Source: an uncultured Porphyromonadaceae bacterium
GTDB taxonomy: Bacteria; Bacteroidota; Bacteroidia; Bacteroidales; Muribaculaceae
Assembly (NCBI GenBank): GCA_947176285.1
Contig: CAMWQF010000179.1
Location: forward strand, 1 to 6,164
Length of the DNA stretch: 6,164 nt
Direction of reading: 5' to 3'
The translations under genes were made by a program, and so were the position numbers. Position 1 is the stretch's first letter. Every line of letters begins with the position of its first letter. Shown piece after piece: positions 1-6,164 of the stretch. The notes under the pieces were generated by a model that saw only the letters and a program-made list of their open reading frames with translations, had not been told where the DNA came from and did not search any database.

Positions 1-1439
1 GCAGTCTGATACTGTGAACCATGGTTCATGATCGGAGCATTGGCATCCCACTTAATGTAATCTATATCAGGATATTTAGTCAGAAGGGTATCAACTATAT
101 TGAAAACAATATCCTGAACTTTGGGGTTGGCAAGATCGAGCACCATCTGTGTCCCTCCACGTCCAAGCACCGGTTCTCGTTTCGGAGCCTTAACTACATA
201 TTCCGGGTGTTTCTCATAAAGTTCAGATACGCTATTGACCATTTCCGGTTCGATCCATATTCCAAACTTTATCCCACGTTCCTTTGCTGCATCGCAAAGT
301 CCCTGAATGCCACCGGGAAGTTTACGTGTGTCTACGGTCCAGTCTCCAAGTGAGGTAGAGTCATTGTTGCGCGGATATTTGGTGCCAAACCATCCATCGT
401 CCATCACGAATAGTTCACCTCCCATGTTTGCGATATCCGTCATCATCTGCTGCATCCCTTCCTCGTTAATGTCGAAATAGACACCTTCCCAACTGTTGAG
501 AAGTATCTTGCGTGGAGTGTCGCCATGCGCCAGACGTTGCTCCCTGCCCCATTTGTGGAAATTACGGCTCGCACCTCCAAGTCCCTCTTCTGAATAAGTC
601 AGTGCAAGAGGAGGGGTTGTGAATTTTTCCCCTTTCTTCAGATTGTAGGAGGAATTTTCTTCATTGATTCCGGCGAAGAAATGATGATAGTCGGTGTCGT
701 CGGTGTCAAACATAAGTTTGTAATTGCCACCATAGCAGAGGGCTGCACCAATCACTCGTCCATCGTTCTCCTTCGCCTTCCCGTCGAGCGAGATCATGAC
801 TTCTCCATGAGAAGTGTGCGAGTTGCGGGCTCCATCCTTGTTCTTTATCATTTTCACACCATGGGGGAGTGGTGCTTCCTCTACTCTCCCTTCATTTGCC
901 CATGTGCCATATAATTGAGAGACATAGACATCGTTGCGTCGTATTGGCAGATAGCCCGACATGAATCGTGTCAGTTTCACATTCCCTTTTTCCTGATGGG
1001 AGGCTTCTGTCCAGGTCTCAATCACATCAAGTCCCGGAAACGTGCGATAATTAAGGTCGATGGTGAATGGATACACCTTGTCGACTATGGTAATTGTTGT
1101 AGTCTCGCCTCCATCAGCATTCTTAGTGACTGTCACATTGTCTGTGACCATATCAAGCGTCATATTGCCGTCGGAGTGTACTGCAGAAAATGCTGCCTCA
1201 TTTGCGGGCCAGAGTCCATAGACCGGATAGGCGTTGAGGTAAGGCGTTCCGGCATCCTTAAGGCTCTGTATGTCGCTAGAGGTTAGGGCATTGCCGTAGT
1301 AGAGAAACCGGGGTTGCTCACCCTTGTTGGCATCAACTACAAGTGAAGTCTTTGGAGTTGATATATGAACCGTTTCGGCTGATGATGCAAATGTGCATGC
1401 CAACATTCCGCAAGATAGCAGAAAGAATATATTTTTCAT
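1..1439 (-). CDS. GH36 alpha-galactosidase, secreted (3' end beyond window)
   Basis: Retaining alpha-galactosidase of glycoside hydrolase family 36, expected to remove alpha-1,6-galactose from galactomannan or its oligosaccharides. The reading frame opens at the ATG at 1439 and stays open to the left edge, giving 479 codons; the family usually has about 700 residues, so roughly a third is missing. Residues 1-21 form a signal peptide (MKNIFFLLSC start, SSA|E as a likely signal peptidase I site), so the enzyme is probably periplasmic. An N-terminal beta-sandwich region is followed by a TIM barrel with the family motifs MDDGWFG (Asp347-Asp348), IEPEM (396-400) and YIKWDAN, in which Asp465 is the expected nucleophile. 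The acid/base Asp lies downstream of the window. It starts 21 bases after the epimerase stop, behind an A-rich leader without a Shine-Dalgarno, as is common in Bacteroidota. GH36 assignment is firm; the natural substrate is inferred from the mannan operon. Confidence 0.95.
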   Translation of the reverse strand, partial: MKNIFFLLSCGMLACTFASSAETVHISTPKTSLVVDANKGEQPRFLYYGNALTSSDIQSLKDAGTPYLNAYPVYGLWPANEAAFSAVHSDGNMTLDMVTDNVTVTKNADGGETTTITIVDKVYPFTIDLNYRTFPGLDVIETWTEASHQEKGNVKLTRFMSGYLPIRRNDVYVSQLYGTWANEGRVEEAPLPHGVKMIKNKDGARNSHTSHGEVMISLDGKAKENDGRVIGAALCYGGNYKLMFDTDDTDYHHFFAGINEENSSYNLKKGEKFTTPPLALTYSEEGLGGASRNFHKWGREQRLAHGDTPRKILLNSWEGVYFDINEEGMQQMMTDIANMGGELFVMDDGWFGTKYPRNNDSTSLGDWTVDTRKLPGGIQGLCDAAKERGIKFGIWIEPEMVNSVSELYEKHPEYVVKAPKREPVLGRGGTQMVLDLANPKVQDIVFNIVDTLLTKYPDIDYIKWDANAPIMNHGSQYQT

Positions 1440-1460
1440 GATAAAAGTTATTTTTGAAGT

Positions 1461-2717
1461 TTAAACAACTTCTTTGAAAGATTCGAGAACTCGTATAGAT
1501 TCGAGACACATTCGGGAGTTGTGATAAGGGCATTTCCAAAATCCTGCCTTGTCATCTTCTCTATTTATTGTCCCGTCTGCTTTTATTGACCAGAACCATT
1601 CCCCTGCAGGGTCTACAAGATTATCTGCAATGTATCGCCAGCTTTCATAGGCTGAATCAAGCCAATATAGACTCTCCGCTTCTGCATCCTGATCTGTATG
1701 ATAGCGTGCGAGATAAAGTTGTCCAATTACGTCTTCTGCCTGGACCCACCAGTGGCGGTCTGTGTCGAGCGAGCCGTCTGCATGAAGTTCATATACCATG
1801 CTGCCATCTTCTCTCCTCCCTTTAAGTGCTGCTAATGCAATAAGATAGGTATGCTCTAATGTCTCTGCAATGAGTTTGTCATCCCCTATTGCCATTGCAG
1901 TTTCTAAAAGGAGCCAGGATGCTTCTATGTCATGTCCATAAGATTCACCATCATCAAATTTATTCCAATCATCATCGAAGAAAAGCGTAAGATGATGGGT
2001 CTTAGGATTTTCTATTCGGTCAAGGAAGATCCGCAGCAGATAGACGGTCGCTTCCGTCACCTGTTCTATCATTGTATCAGAGACACATTCTTCACCATTT
2101 GCATTAGCCTTACGGAGTGCGTGCAGCAGATTGGTGTAGCCTTCAAGTATATGAAGATGAGTGTTCATAGTTTTTGAGGCATTGGCATCGCGTTCACTAA
2201 GACGCATGTCTTCTATCGGATTCCAGTCGCGGGTGGTAGCCTCTATATACCCGTCTTTAACTCTGTCGCGGGCATGATCTTCTATTGATTCAAACAGTTT
2301 AAATGCTGTTAGCAGTGCATTCCTATCGCCGGATGCGATATAATATTCTGAAAGTCCATAAATTATAAAGGCTATTGCATAAAACTGCTTCTTGGTGTCA
2401 AGTGGCTCTCCATCGGCTGTGACACTCCAGTATGCACCACCGTTTTTCTTATCTATGAAATGATCGCGAATGAAATTATAGGCGTGGTGAGCTTCTGCAA
2501 GATATTCCGGATTCCCAAGAGAATTGTATGCTGCTGAGAATGTCCAAAGAATGCGGGCTTGAAGTATCGCTCCCTTTGGGGCATCCTTATCAAGATTGTC
2601 ATTCCCGTCTCTGCGTCCATAGTAGCCTCCTCGCGGATCTTTCATCTTCTCCATCCAATAGGGCAGGATATTTTCTGTGAGGTTGGAGATCAGTTCATAT
2701 TTAAATTTTTCCGTCAT
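1461..2717 (-). CDS. Cellobiose/mannobiose 2-epimerase (AGE superfamily)
   Basis: Cytoplasmic enzyme of 418 residues that inverts C2 of the reducing-end sugar of beta-1,4-disaccharides. In this setting it should turn mannosyl-mannose (mannobiose) into mannosyl-glucose, the substrate of the neighbouring GH130. The sequence has the (alpha/alpha)6-barrel pattern of the N-acylglucosamine 2-epimerase superfamily and no signal peptide. Its active-site set fits cellobiose 2-epimerases rather than the GlcNAc enzymes: Arg55 (QARILW), His187 and His189 (MNTHLH), His262/Glu265/Trp268 (YGHDIEASW), Trp324 and Glu328 (HWWVQAED) and His399 (CPYHNSR). The spacing agrees with the Arg52, His243, Glu246, Trp249, Trp304, Glu308 and His374 I recall for the Ruminococcus albus enzyme. 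The ATG at 2717 is the natural start, 30 bases after the transporter stop, and the length is typical of the family. Automatic pipelines often label such proteins N-acylglucosamine 2-epimerase; residues and context argue against that. Confidence 0.93.
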   Translation of the reverse strand: MTEKFKYELISNLTENILPYWMEKMKDPRGGYYGRRDGNDNLDKDAPKGAILQARILWTFSAAYNSLGNPEYLAEAHHAYNFIRDHFIDKKNGGAYWSVTADGEPLDTKKQFYAIAFIIYGLSEYYIASGDRNALLTAFKLFESIEDHARDRVKDGYIEATTRDWNPIEDMRLSERDANASKTMNTHLHILEGYTNLLHALRKANANGEECVSDTMIEQVTEATVYLLRIFLDRIENPKTHHLTLFFDDDWNKFDDGESYGHDIEASWLLLETAMAIGDDKLIAETLEHTYLIALAALKGRREDGSMVYELHADGSLDTDRHWWVQAEDVIGQLYLARYHTDQDAEAESLYWLDSAYESWRYIADNLVDPAGEWFWSIKADGTINREDDKAGFWKCPYHNSRMCLESIRVLESFKEVV

Positions 2718-2727
2718 CTTTCAACTA

Positions 2728-2748
2728 TCAAAATTCAATGTCAAACAT
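2728..2748 (-). other. Possible 6-codon mini-ORF in the symporter/epimerase gap
   Basis: The symporter stop overlaps an ATG as TAATG. From that ATG a reading frame runs MFDIEF and stops at TGA (2730-2728), 10 bases before the epimerase ATG. Such an overlap could let ribosomes continue into the 30-base gap and reinitiate at the epimerase. The peptide itself is too short to call a gene, and the pattern may be coincidence. Confidence 0.2.
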
Positions 2749-4106
2749 TACTTCTTGATTGGGAAGAAGTAGGTCATTACTCCCATTATCGCGGCTATGG
2801 CTGCGGGGAAGAGTGAGAAGAGTGCCCATATCATCGTGCGCACCGATGCGGTGATTGATGCCGGATTGATGGTAGTTGTGCCGTCAATTTCAATCATGGT
2901 AGCGCCGGCAAGTCCGAGGAGGATGGCGATTAGTGAGCCGGATATTGCGCTCCCGAATTTCTGTGCCATCGTTCCTGATGAAAAAATCAGTCCTGTGGAT
3001 GACACTCCATTCTTCTGAGTAGCATAGTCGGCTACATCGGCATACATCGACCAAAGTAGCGGAGAATAGATGCCCACTCCCACCGATGTGATAATAGACA
3101 CAGCTATCATCAGCCATATATATGCGGTATTCATGGGAATGAAGAAGAATATGACAGAAGTGACGAAGCAAATTACTGCTGCCCAAGTGAAAGCGCCCCT
3201 TTTTGAGCCTACCCATTTTGTAAATGCCGGTGAGACTCCTCCAAAAATCATACAGGTGATTTCGCCAAATGCCATGAATACTGTATAGTTGATGATGAAA
3301 CTTCCTAATGTCACTTCCCCATCAAGACAATAATCAAACATGTAAGCCACTACTGCATAGCGGAATCCGTTGAAGAAGTTTGTCAGCACACTGATCGTGG
3401 TCAGGAATACCCATGGCTTATTGCGGAAGAGATCTCCAAACTGCTTGAAACTGAAGTTCTCAGCACGAACAGGTTTCAACCGTTCCTTTGTCATAAGGCC
3501 GCAAGCAAGTGTCATGATAGCTGCCAGGATTCCGAATATCACGCCGATGATGGAATACTGATGTGCCAATTCCACAGGATCGTTTTCGTTTCCACCGATC
3601 ATCTTTTGAATATAGGGGAAGGAAAGCAGTGTTATGAATCCCATTGCATATGCTCCTACCATGCGATAAGCGGAGAATTGGTTTTTCTCATGGTCATTCT
3701 CTGTCATTACTCCGAGCAGCGAACCGTAGGGTACGTTGACAGCAGTATATAGCACCATCATGAGTAGATAGAGAGAATAAGCATATACGCGCTTTCCGTC
3801 GGGTCCGAAGTCGGGGGTGTAGAGCAGGAACGCGAATACAATGCCAAATGGTATCGCGCCATAGATAAGCCAAGGACGATAGGTCCCGAAGCGACTCTGT
3901 GTGCGGTCAGCAAGGCTACCCATAATCGGATCGGTCACAACATCGAATAGTCGCGCTATCAGCATGAGTAGCGCAGCATCCTCAAGCGTAAGTCCGAAAG
4001 CGTTTGTGAAGAAGAATGGAAATGCTATTGACATTATCTTCCATACGATGCCCCCGGAGGCGGCATCGCCAAGTGCATAGCCAATTTTTTCTGATATGCT
4101 TGCCAT
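2748..4106 (-). CDS. GPH-family (MelB-like) sugar:cation symporter, MFS
   Basis: Inner-membrane transporter of 452 residues, a normal length for the glycoside-pentoside-hexuronide:cation symporter family. The pattern is that of 12 membrane spans; clear hydrophobic stretches include about 22-38, 79-97, 108-127, 148-165, 184-206, 305-323, 328-348 and 424-448. Family signatures are visible: RLFDVVTDPIMG followed by ADRTQSRFGTYRPW at 52-79, and SMYADVADYATQKNG at 353-367. Asp55 and Asp59 align with the two cation-site aspartates of E. coli MelB, Asp14 with MelB Asp19, and Lys383 (MAQKFGSA) with MelB Lys377, so Na+- or H+-coupled uptake is likely. It lies between the phosphorylase and the epimerase, with gaps of 18 and 30 bases, which suggests import of mannobiose or a related beta-mannoside. 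Family assignment is firm; substrate and coupling ion are inferred. Start is the ATG at 4106, directly followed by Ala-Ser-Ile-Ser-Glu-Lys, as usual for the family. Confidence 0.93.
   Translation of the reverse strand: MASISEKIGYALGDAASGGIVWKIMSIAFPFFFTNAFGLTLEDAALLMLIARLFDVVTDPIMGSLADRTQSRFGTYRPWLIYGAIPFGIVFAFLLYTPDFGPDGKRVYAYSLYLLMMVLYTAVNVPYGSLLGVMTENDHEKNQFSAYRMVGAYAMGFITLLSFPYIQKMIGGNENDPVELAHQYSIIGVIFGILAAIMTLACGLMTKERLKPVRAENFSFKQFGDLFRNKPWVFLTTISVLTNFFNGFRYAVVAYMFDYCLDGEVTLGSFIINYTVFMAFGEITCMIFGGVSPAFTKWVGSKRGAFTWAAVICFVTSVIFFFIPMNTAYIWLMIAVSIITSVGVGIYSPLLWSMYADVADYATQKNGVSSTGLIFSSGTMAQKFGSAISGSLIAILLGLAGATMIEIDGTTTINPASITASVRTMIWALFSLFPAAIAAIMGVMTYFFPIKK
2749..2771 (-). other. Small inverted repeat at the 3' end of the symporter gene
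   Basis: An exact 8-base inverted repeat (TACTTCTT / AAGAAGTA) with a 7-base loop covers the last codons of the symporter (YFFPIKK) and the first two bases of its stop codon. In the transcript it would fold into a short, A/U-rich hairpin with only two G-C pairs. No U-run follows, so it is not an intrinsic terminator. It might slow 3' decay or affect translation of the epimerase gene 30 bases on, but a repeat this short can arise by chance. Confidence 0.35.
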
Positions 4107-4124
4107 GATGGTAGGTTGAGTGGG

Positions 4125-5306
4125 TTATGGGATCGAAGGGTTTACTCCGAGTGCAAGATTTTTGTCTATAAGTTGATTGAGGGTCTTTACTGATTCTGTT
4201 GTGGTTAAGCCGTCTTGGGGGGTGTTGAAGCAGTAGTCCACCAATCTGTCGATAGTAGATGTAGCCACGTGCATGCGTGTATCTGAAGATGCATAGTATA
4301 TGAATACTTTGCCGTCATCATCTGCTATCCATCCATTGGCAAAAAGTACATTCATGACATCGCCCACATATTCATCTCCTACAGGGGCCATGAAGTATCC
4401 TCCGGGTGATGCAATTTTTCTCCAAGGAGCGTCGAGTGCCGTCATATATAGATATAGCACATATCGAAGTCCTGAAGCGCAACCTCTCACTCCATGGGCA
4501 AGGTGTAGCCAACCTCTTGGAGTCTTGATTGGATGTGGTCCTTCGCCATTCTTCACCTCTTTTACAGTATGGTAATATCGAGGGTCAATAATAGTCTCTT
4601 CTTCAATTTCAGCGTTGCAGATATCATCTATGAGAGCCCATCCGATGCCACCGCCGCTTCCGGTGTCGATGAATCCGTCTTGCGGACGCGTATAGAGTGC
4701 ATATTTGCCGTTGACAAATTCCGGGTGTAGCACTACGTTGCGCTGCTGGCTTTTGCTCTTTAGGTCGGGAAGACGTTCCCAGTTGACAAGGTCGCGTGTG
4801 CGAGCGATGCCGCAAGCCGCTGTTGCTGCCGAGAGGTCGTTAGGTTTGGTGTCATCGTGGCGCTCAACGCAGAAAAGTCCGTATATCCATCCGTCTTCAT
4901 GGCGAGTCAGACGCATGTCATAGACATTGGTAGCCGGATTGTCAGTATCAGGAAGTGTGATTGGATGAGGCCAGAATCGGAAGTTGTCAATTCCATTAGG
5001 GCTTTCTGCTACTGCAAAAAACGATTTACGGTCGCAACCTTCCACGCGTACTACTATTACATATTTGTCTCCCCACTTGATCGCTCCGGAATTAAGAGTG
5101 GCATTGCAGCCGATTCTCTCCATGAAATAAGGATTGGTCGTAGGATTGAAATCATATTTCCAATATGGGGGAACCATTTCGGCTGTCACCACAGGATACT
5201 CATATCGTTCGTATATGCCGTTTCCTTCAATCTGTACGTTGGGACGTGTGATGAGTTCTTCGTAGCGTCCTAATATCAGACCTTTGCGGTATTCGAATAT
5301 ATTCAT
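4125..5306 (-). CDS. mgp: GH130 4-O-beta-D-mannosyl-D-glucose phosphorylase
   Basis: Cytoplasmic inverting phosphorylase that converts beta-1,4-mannosyl-glucose plus phosphate to alpha-mannose-1-phosphate and glucose, the final step of the mannan route. The protein is 393 residues with no signal peptide, close to the roughly 390 residues of the B. fragilis enzyme. It shows the five-bladed beta-propeller pattern of GH130 with landmarks NPYFMERIGCNATLNSGA (58-75), VIVVRVEG (83-90) and NVYDMRLTRHEDG (127-139). Asp130 in the last motif matches the proton-donor Asp131 reported for the B. fragilis enzyme (from memory). The whole-length match and the epimerase next door favour subfamily GH130_1 over the mannooligosaccharide phosphorylases of GH130_2. 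A TTG at 5312 lies two codons upstream in frame, but the ATG at 5306 (MNIFEYRKGL) is the better start: it gives the expected N-terminus and leaves 15 bases after the mannanase stop. Subfamily is likely, not proven. Confidence 0.93.
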   Translation of the reverse strand: MNIFEYRKGLILGRYEELITRPNVQIEGNGIYERYEYPVVTAEMVPPYWKYDFNPTTNPYFMERIGCNATLNSGAIKWGDKYVIVVRVEGCDRKSFFAVAESPNGIDNFRFWPHPITLPDTDNPATNVYDMRLTRHEDGWIYGLFCVERHDDTKPNDLSAATAACGIARTRDLVNWERLPDLKSKSQQRNVVLHPEFVNGKYALYTRPQDGFIDTGSGGGIGWALIDDICNAEIEEETIIDPRYYHTVKEVKNGEGPHPIKTPRGWLHLAHGVRGCASGLRYVLYLYMTALDAPWRKIASPGGYFMAPVGDEYVGDVMNVLFANGWIADDDGKVFIYYASSDTRMHVATSTIDRLVDYCFNTPQDGLTTTESVKTLNQLIDKNLALGVNPSIP

Positions 5307-5321
5307 TTTCAAGTTTAATTT

Positions 5322-6164
5322 TTATTTTACAAAAATTGTTTTAGGATCGTCATGAAACTTTTTGAAGTCTGCCTCCGCCGGATGTCCGGGGTAGGGGACA
5401 TAGAAATGCTCAGGTTTTTCTTCCTTGTTTGCATTGCGCCATACACACACGTATGCTGCCGGTATGTCGTTCATTAAGGGCAAAAGCACATCGGTAAACC
5501 AGTTGTCTATCACGACGCTTTCAAGTCCGGTTTCGGTGAATGCCACCAATTTCCCTCTTTTAGCAGCCTCTTGTGCCACATAAGGGAGTAACCCTTTGAC
5601 TGACTCGCGGTAATTGTCGGTGCCTTCCGCTCCTCCGAAGTGATAGATGTCGCATCCCAATATATCAACGTATTCATCACCCGGATAGGTGACAAAATAA
5701 TTCTCCGGAGATGGAACTCGGTCAGGGGAATAAGCCCAGACTACATTGTCAATCCCTTTCTCGTCGAAGATGCGTCGCGTGCGTTTCCAAAGTTCTATGT
5801 ATTGCTCCGGAGTTGAGTTGCCTGCACCCCACCAGAACCATGTCCCCGTATTCTCATGCCAAGGGCGGAAAACTACCGGTATGCGATTGCCTTCTGAATC
5901 TTGTAGCGATCCAATGAAATCTGCAGCCCTGCCAATCCACGAGTCAAGAGTGTCGGAAAGGGCTTGATTCTCTTGAAGTTCTGTCAATGGAGATGCAGAT
6001 ACATCCCATGAATTTCCTCCGGTGAGCGGATTGCGAGGATGCCAACTTATGGCATTGATCCCTCCGCGTGCATTTTGAGCAATTATTTCTCCTGCCATAA
6101 ACTTGAAGGGAACTCCGTCAAGATTCTTTGTCGAGTCAAGTTCAAGCATTCCAAGATCCCAGTT
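5322..6164 (-). CDS. GH26 endo/exo-beta-1,4-mannanase (5' end beyond window)
   Basis: C-terminal 280 residues of a family 26 beta-mannanase, which hydrolyses beta-1,4-mannan to short products; the related B. fragilis ManA mainly releases mannobiose. The frame is open to the right edge, so the true start and any signal peptide are outside; about 80-120 N-terminal residues are probably missing. The first in-frame ATG (6149) is internal, because the residues before it (NWDLG) belong to the conserved GWDLG-x-LEL-like strand. The acid/base is the Glu of FRPWHENTG (codon 5853-5855), and the nucleophile is the Glu of FTETGLE (codon 5532-5534), both at normal positions. Other family features are ISWHPRNP, TWFWWGAGNSTPEQY and WAYSPD. 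No carbohydrate-binding module follows; the protein ends shortly after the barrel at IFVK. It is the most promoter-proximal operon gene seen here. Whether it is surface-anchored or periplasmic cannot be judged without the N-terminus. Confidence 0.95.
   Translation of the reverse strand, partial: NWDLGMLELDSTKNLDGVPFKFMAGEIIAQNARGGINAISWHPRNPLTGGNSWDVSASPLTELQENQALSDTLDSWIGRAADFIGSLQDSEGNRIPVVFRPWHENTGTWFWWGAGNSTPEQYIELWKRTRRIFDEKGIDNVVWAYSPDRVPSPENYFVTYPGDEYVDILGCDIYHFGGAEGTDNYRESVKGLLPYVAQEAAKRGKLVAFTETGLESVVIDNWFTDVLLPLMNDIPAAYVCVWRNANKEEKPEHFYVPYPGHPAEADFKKFHDDPKTIFVK

Noticed and set aside
915..1286. 123-codon plus-strand open frame
   Set aside because: Antisense to GH36, whose frame has clear family motifs; the translation is Cys/His/Ile-rich and resembles no protein I know.
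1395..1439. Lipoprotein signal for GH36 (Cys10 or Cys15)
   Set aside because: LLSC and MLAC are imperfect lipoboxes, Cys10 is too early, and no acidic export signal follows; SSA|E at 19-22 is a better signal peptidase I site. Not fully excluded.
1333..1539. 68-codon minus-strand frame spanning the epimerase/GH36 junction
   Set aside because: It overlaps the epimerase 3' end and GH36 5' end in another frame; both neighbours are well supported, including the GH36 signal peptide.
2749..2771. Intrinsic terminator within the operon
   Set aside because: The stem is A/U-rich with two G-C pairs and no U-run follows; the next gene starts 30 bases later in the same direction.
2890..3216. 108-codon minus-strand frame inside the symporter gene
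   Set aside because: Alternate frame of the symporter, which is intact with its family motifs; the composition looks like a frame-shifted shadow.
4857..5273. 138-codon plus-strand open frame
   Set aside because: Lies fully antisense to the GH130 gene; no recognisable domain and no ribosome-binding or operon context.
1..6164. Frameshift, pseudogene, mobile element, CRISPR or RNA gene
   Set aside because: All five frames are intact wherever visible; no direct repeat series, terminal inverted repeats, transposase or tRNA/rRNA-like sequence was seen by eye.

Overview
The window is one continuous stretch of a beta-mannan / galactomannan utilisation operon from a Bacteroidota bacterium, most likely a gut Bacteroidales species. 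Gene content and order point there: a GH26 mannanase, a GH130 mannosylglucose phosphorylase, a GPH-family sugar:cation symporter, a cellobiose/mannobiose 2-epimerase and a GH36 alpha-galactosidase. The A/T-rich ribosome-binding regions without a clear Shine-Dalgarno and the moderate G+C content agree. I cannot name the genus; a Muribaculaceae- or Bacteroides-like source is only a guess.

All five genes lie on the minus strand, so transcription runs from high to low coordinates. In that order they are: GH26 mannanase (6164 to 5322, 5' end cut by the window edge), GH130 phosphorylase (5306 to 4125), MFS/GPH symporter (4106 to 2748), 2-epimerase (2717 to 1461) and GH36 alpha-galactosidase (1439 to 1, 3' end cut by the window edge). 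The gaps are 15, 18, 30 and 21 bases, so a single transcript is very likely. No stretch over 300 bases lacks a gene. No promoter, RNA gene, mobile element, CRISPR array or convincing terminator is visible; the promoter must lie beyond the right edge.

The genes fit the mannan pathway known from Bacteroides fragilis. GH36 strips alpha-1,6-galactose side chains outside the cytoplasm. GH26 releases mannobiose. The symporter imports the disaccharide. The epimerase converts mannosyl-mannose to mannosyl-glucose, and GH130 phosphorolyses that to mannose-1-phosphate and glucose. Catalytic residues are present in every enzyme whose active site lies inside the window.

The hunt found no new type of system. 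The most useful observations are the complete epimerase-phosphorylase module, the visible compartment split, the epimerase being easy to mis-annotate as N-acylglucosamine 2-epimerase, and a small hairpin plus a 6-codon mini-ORF at the transporter/epimerase junction.
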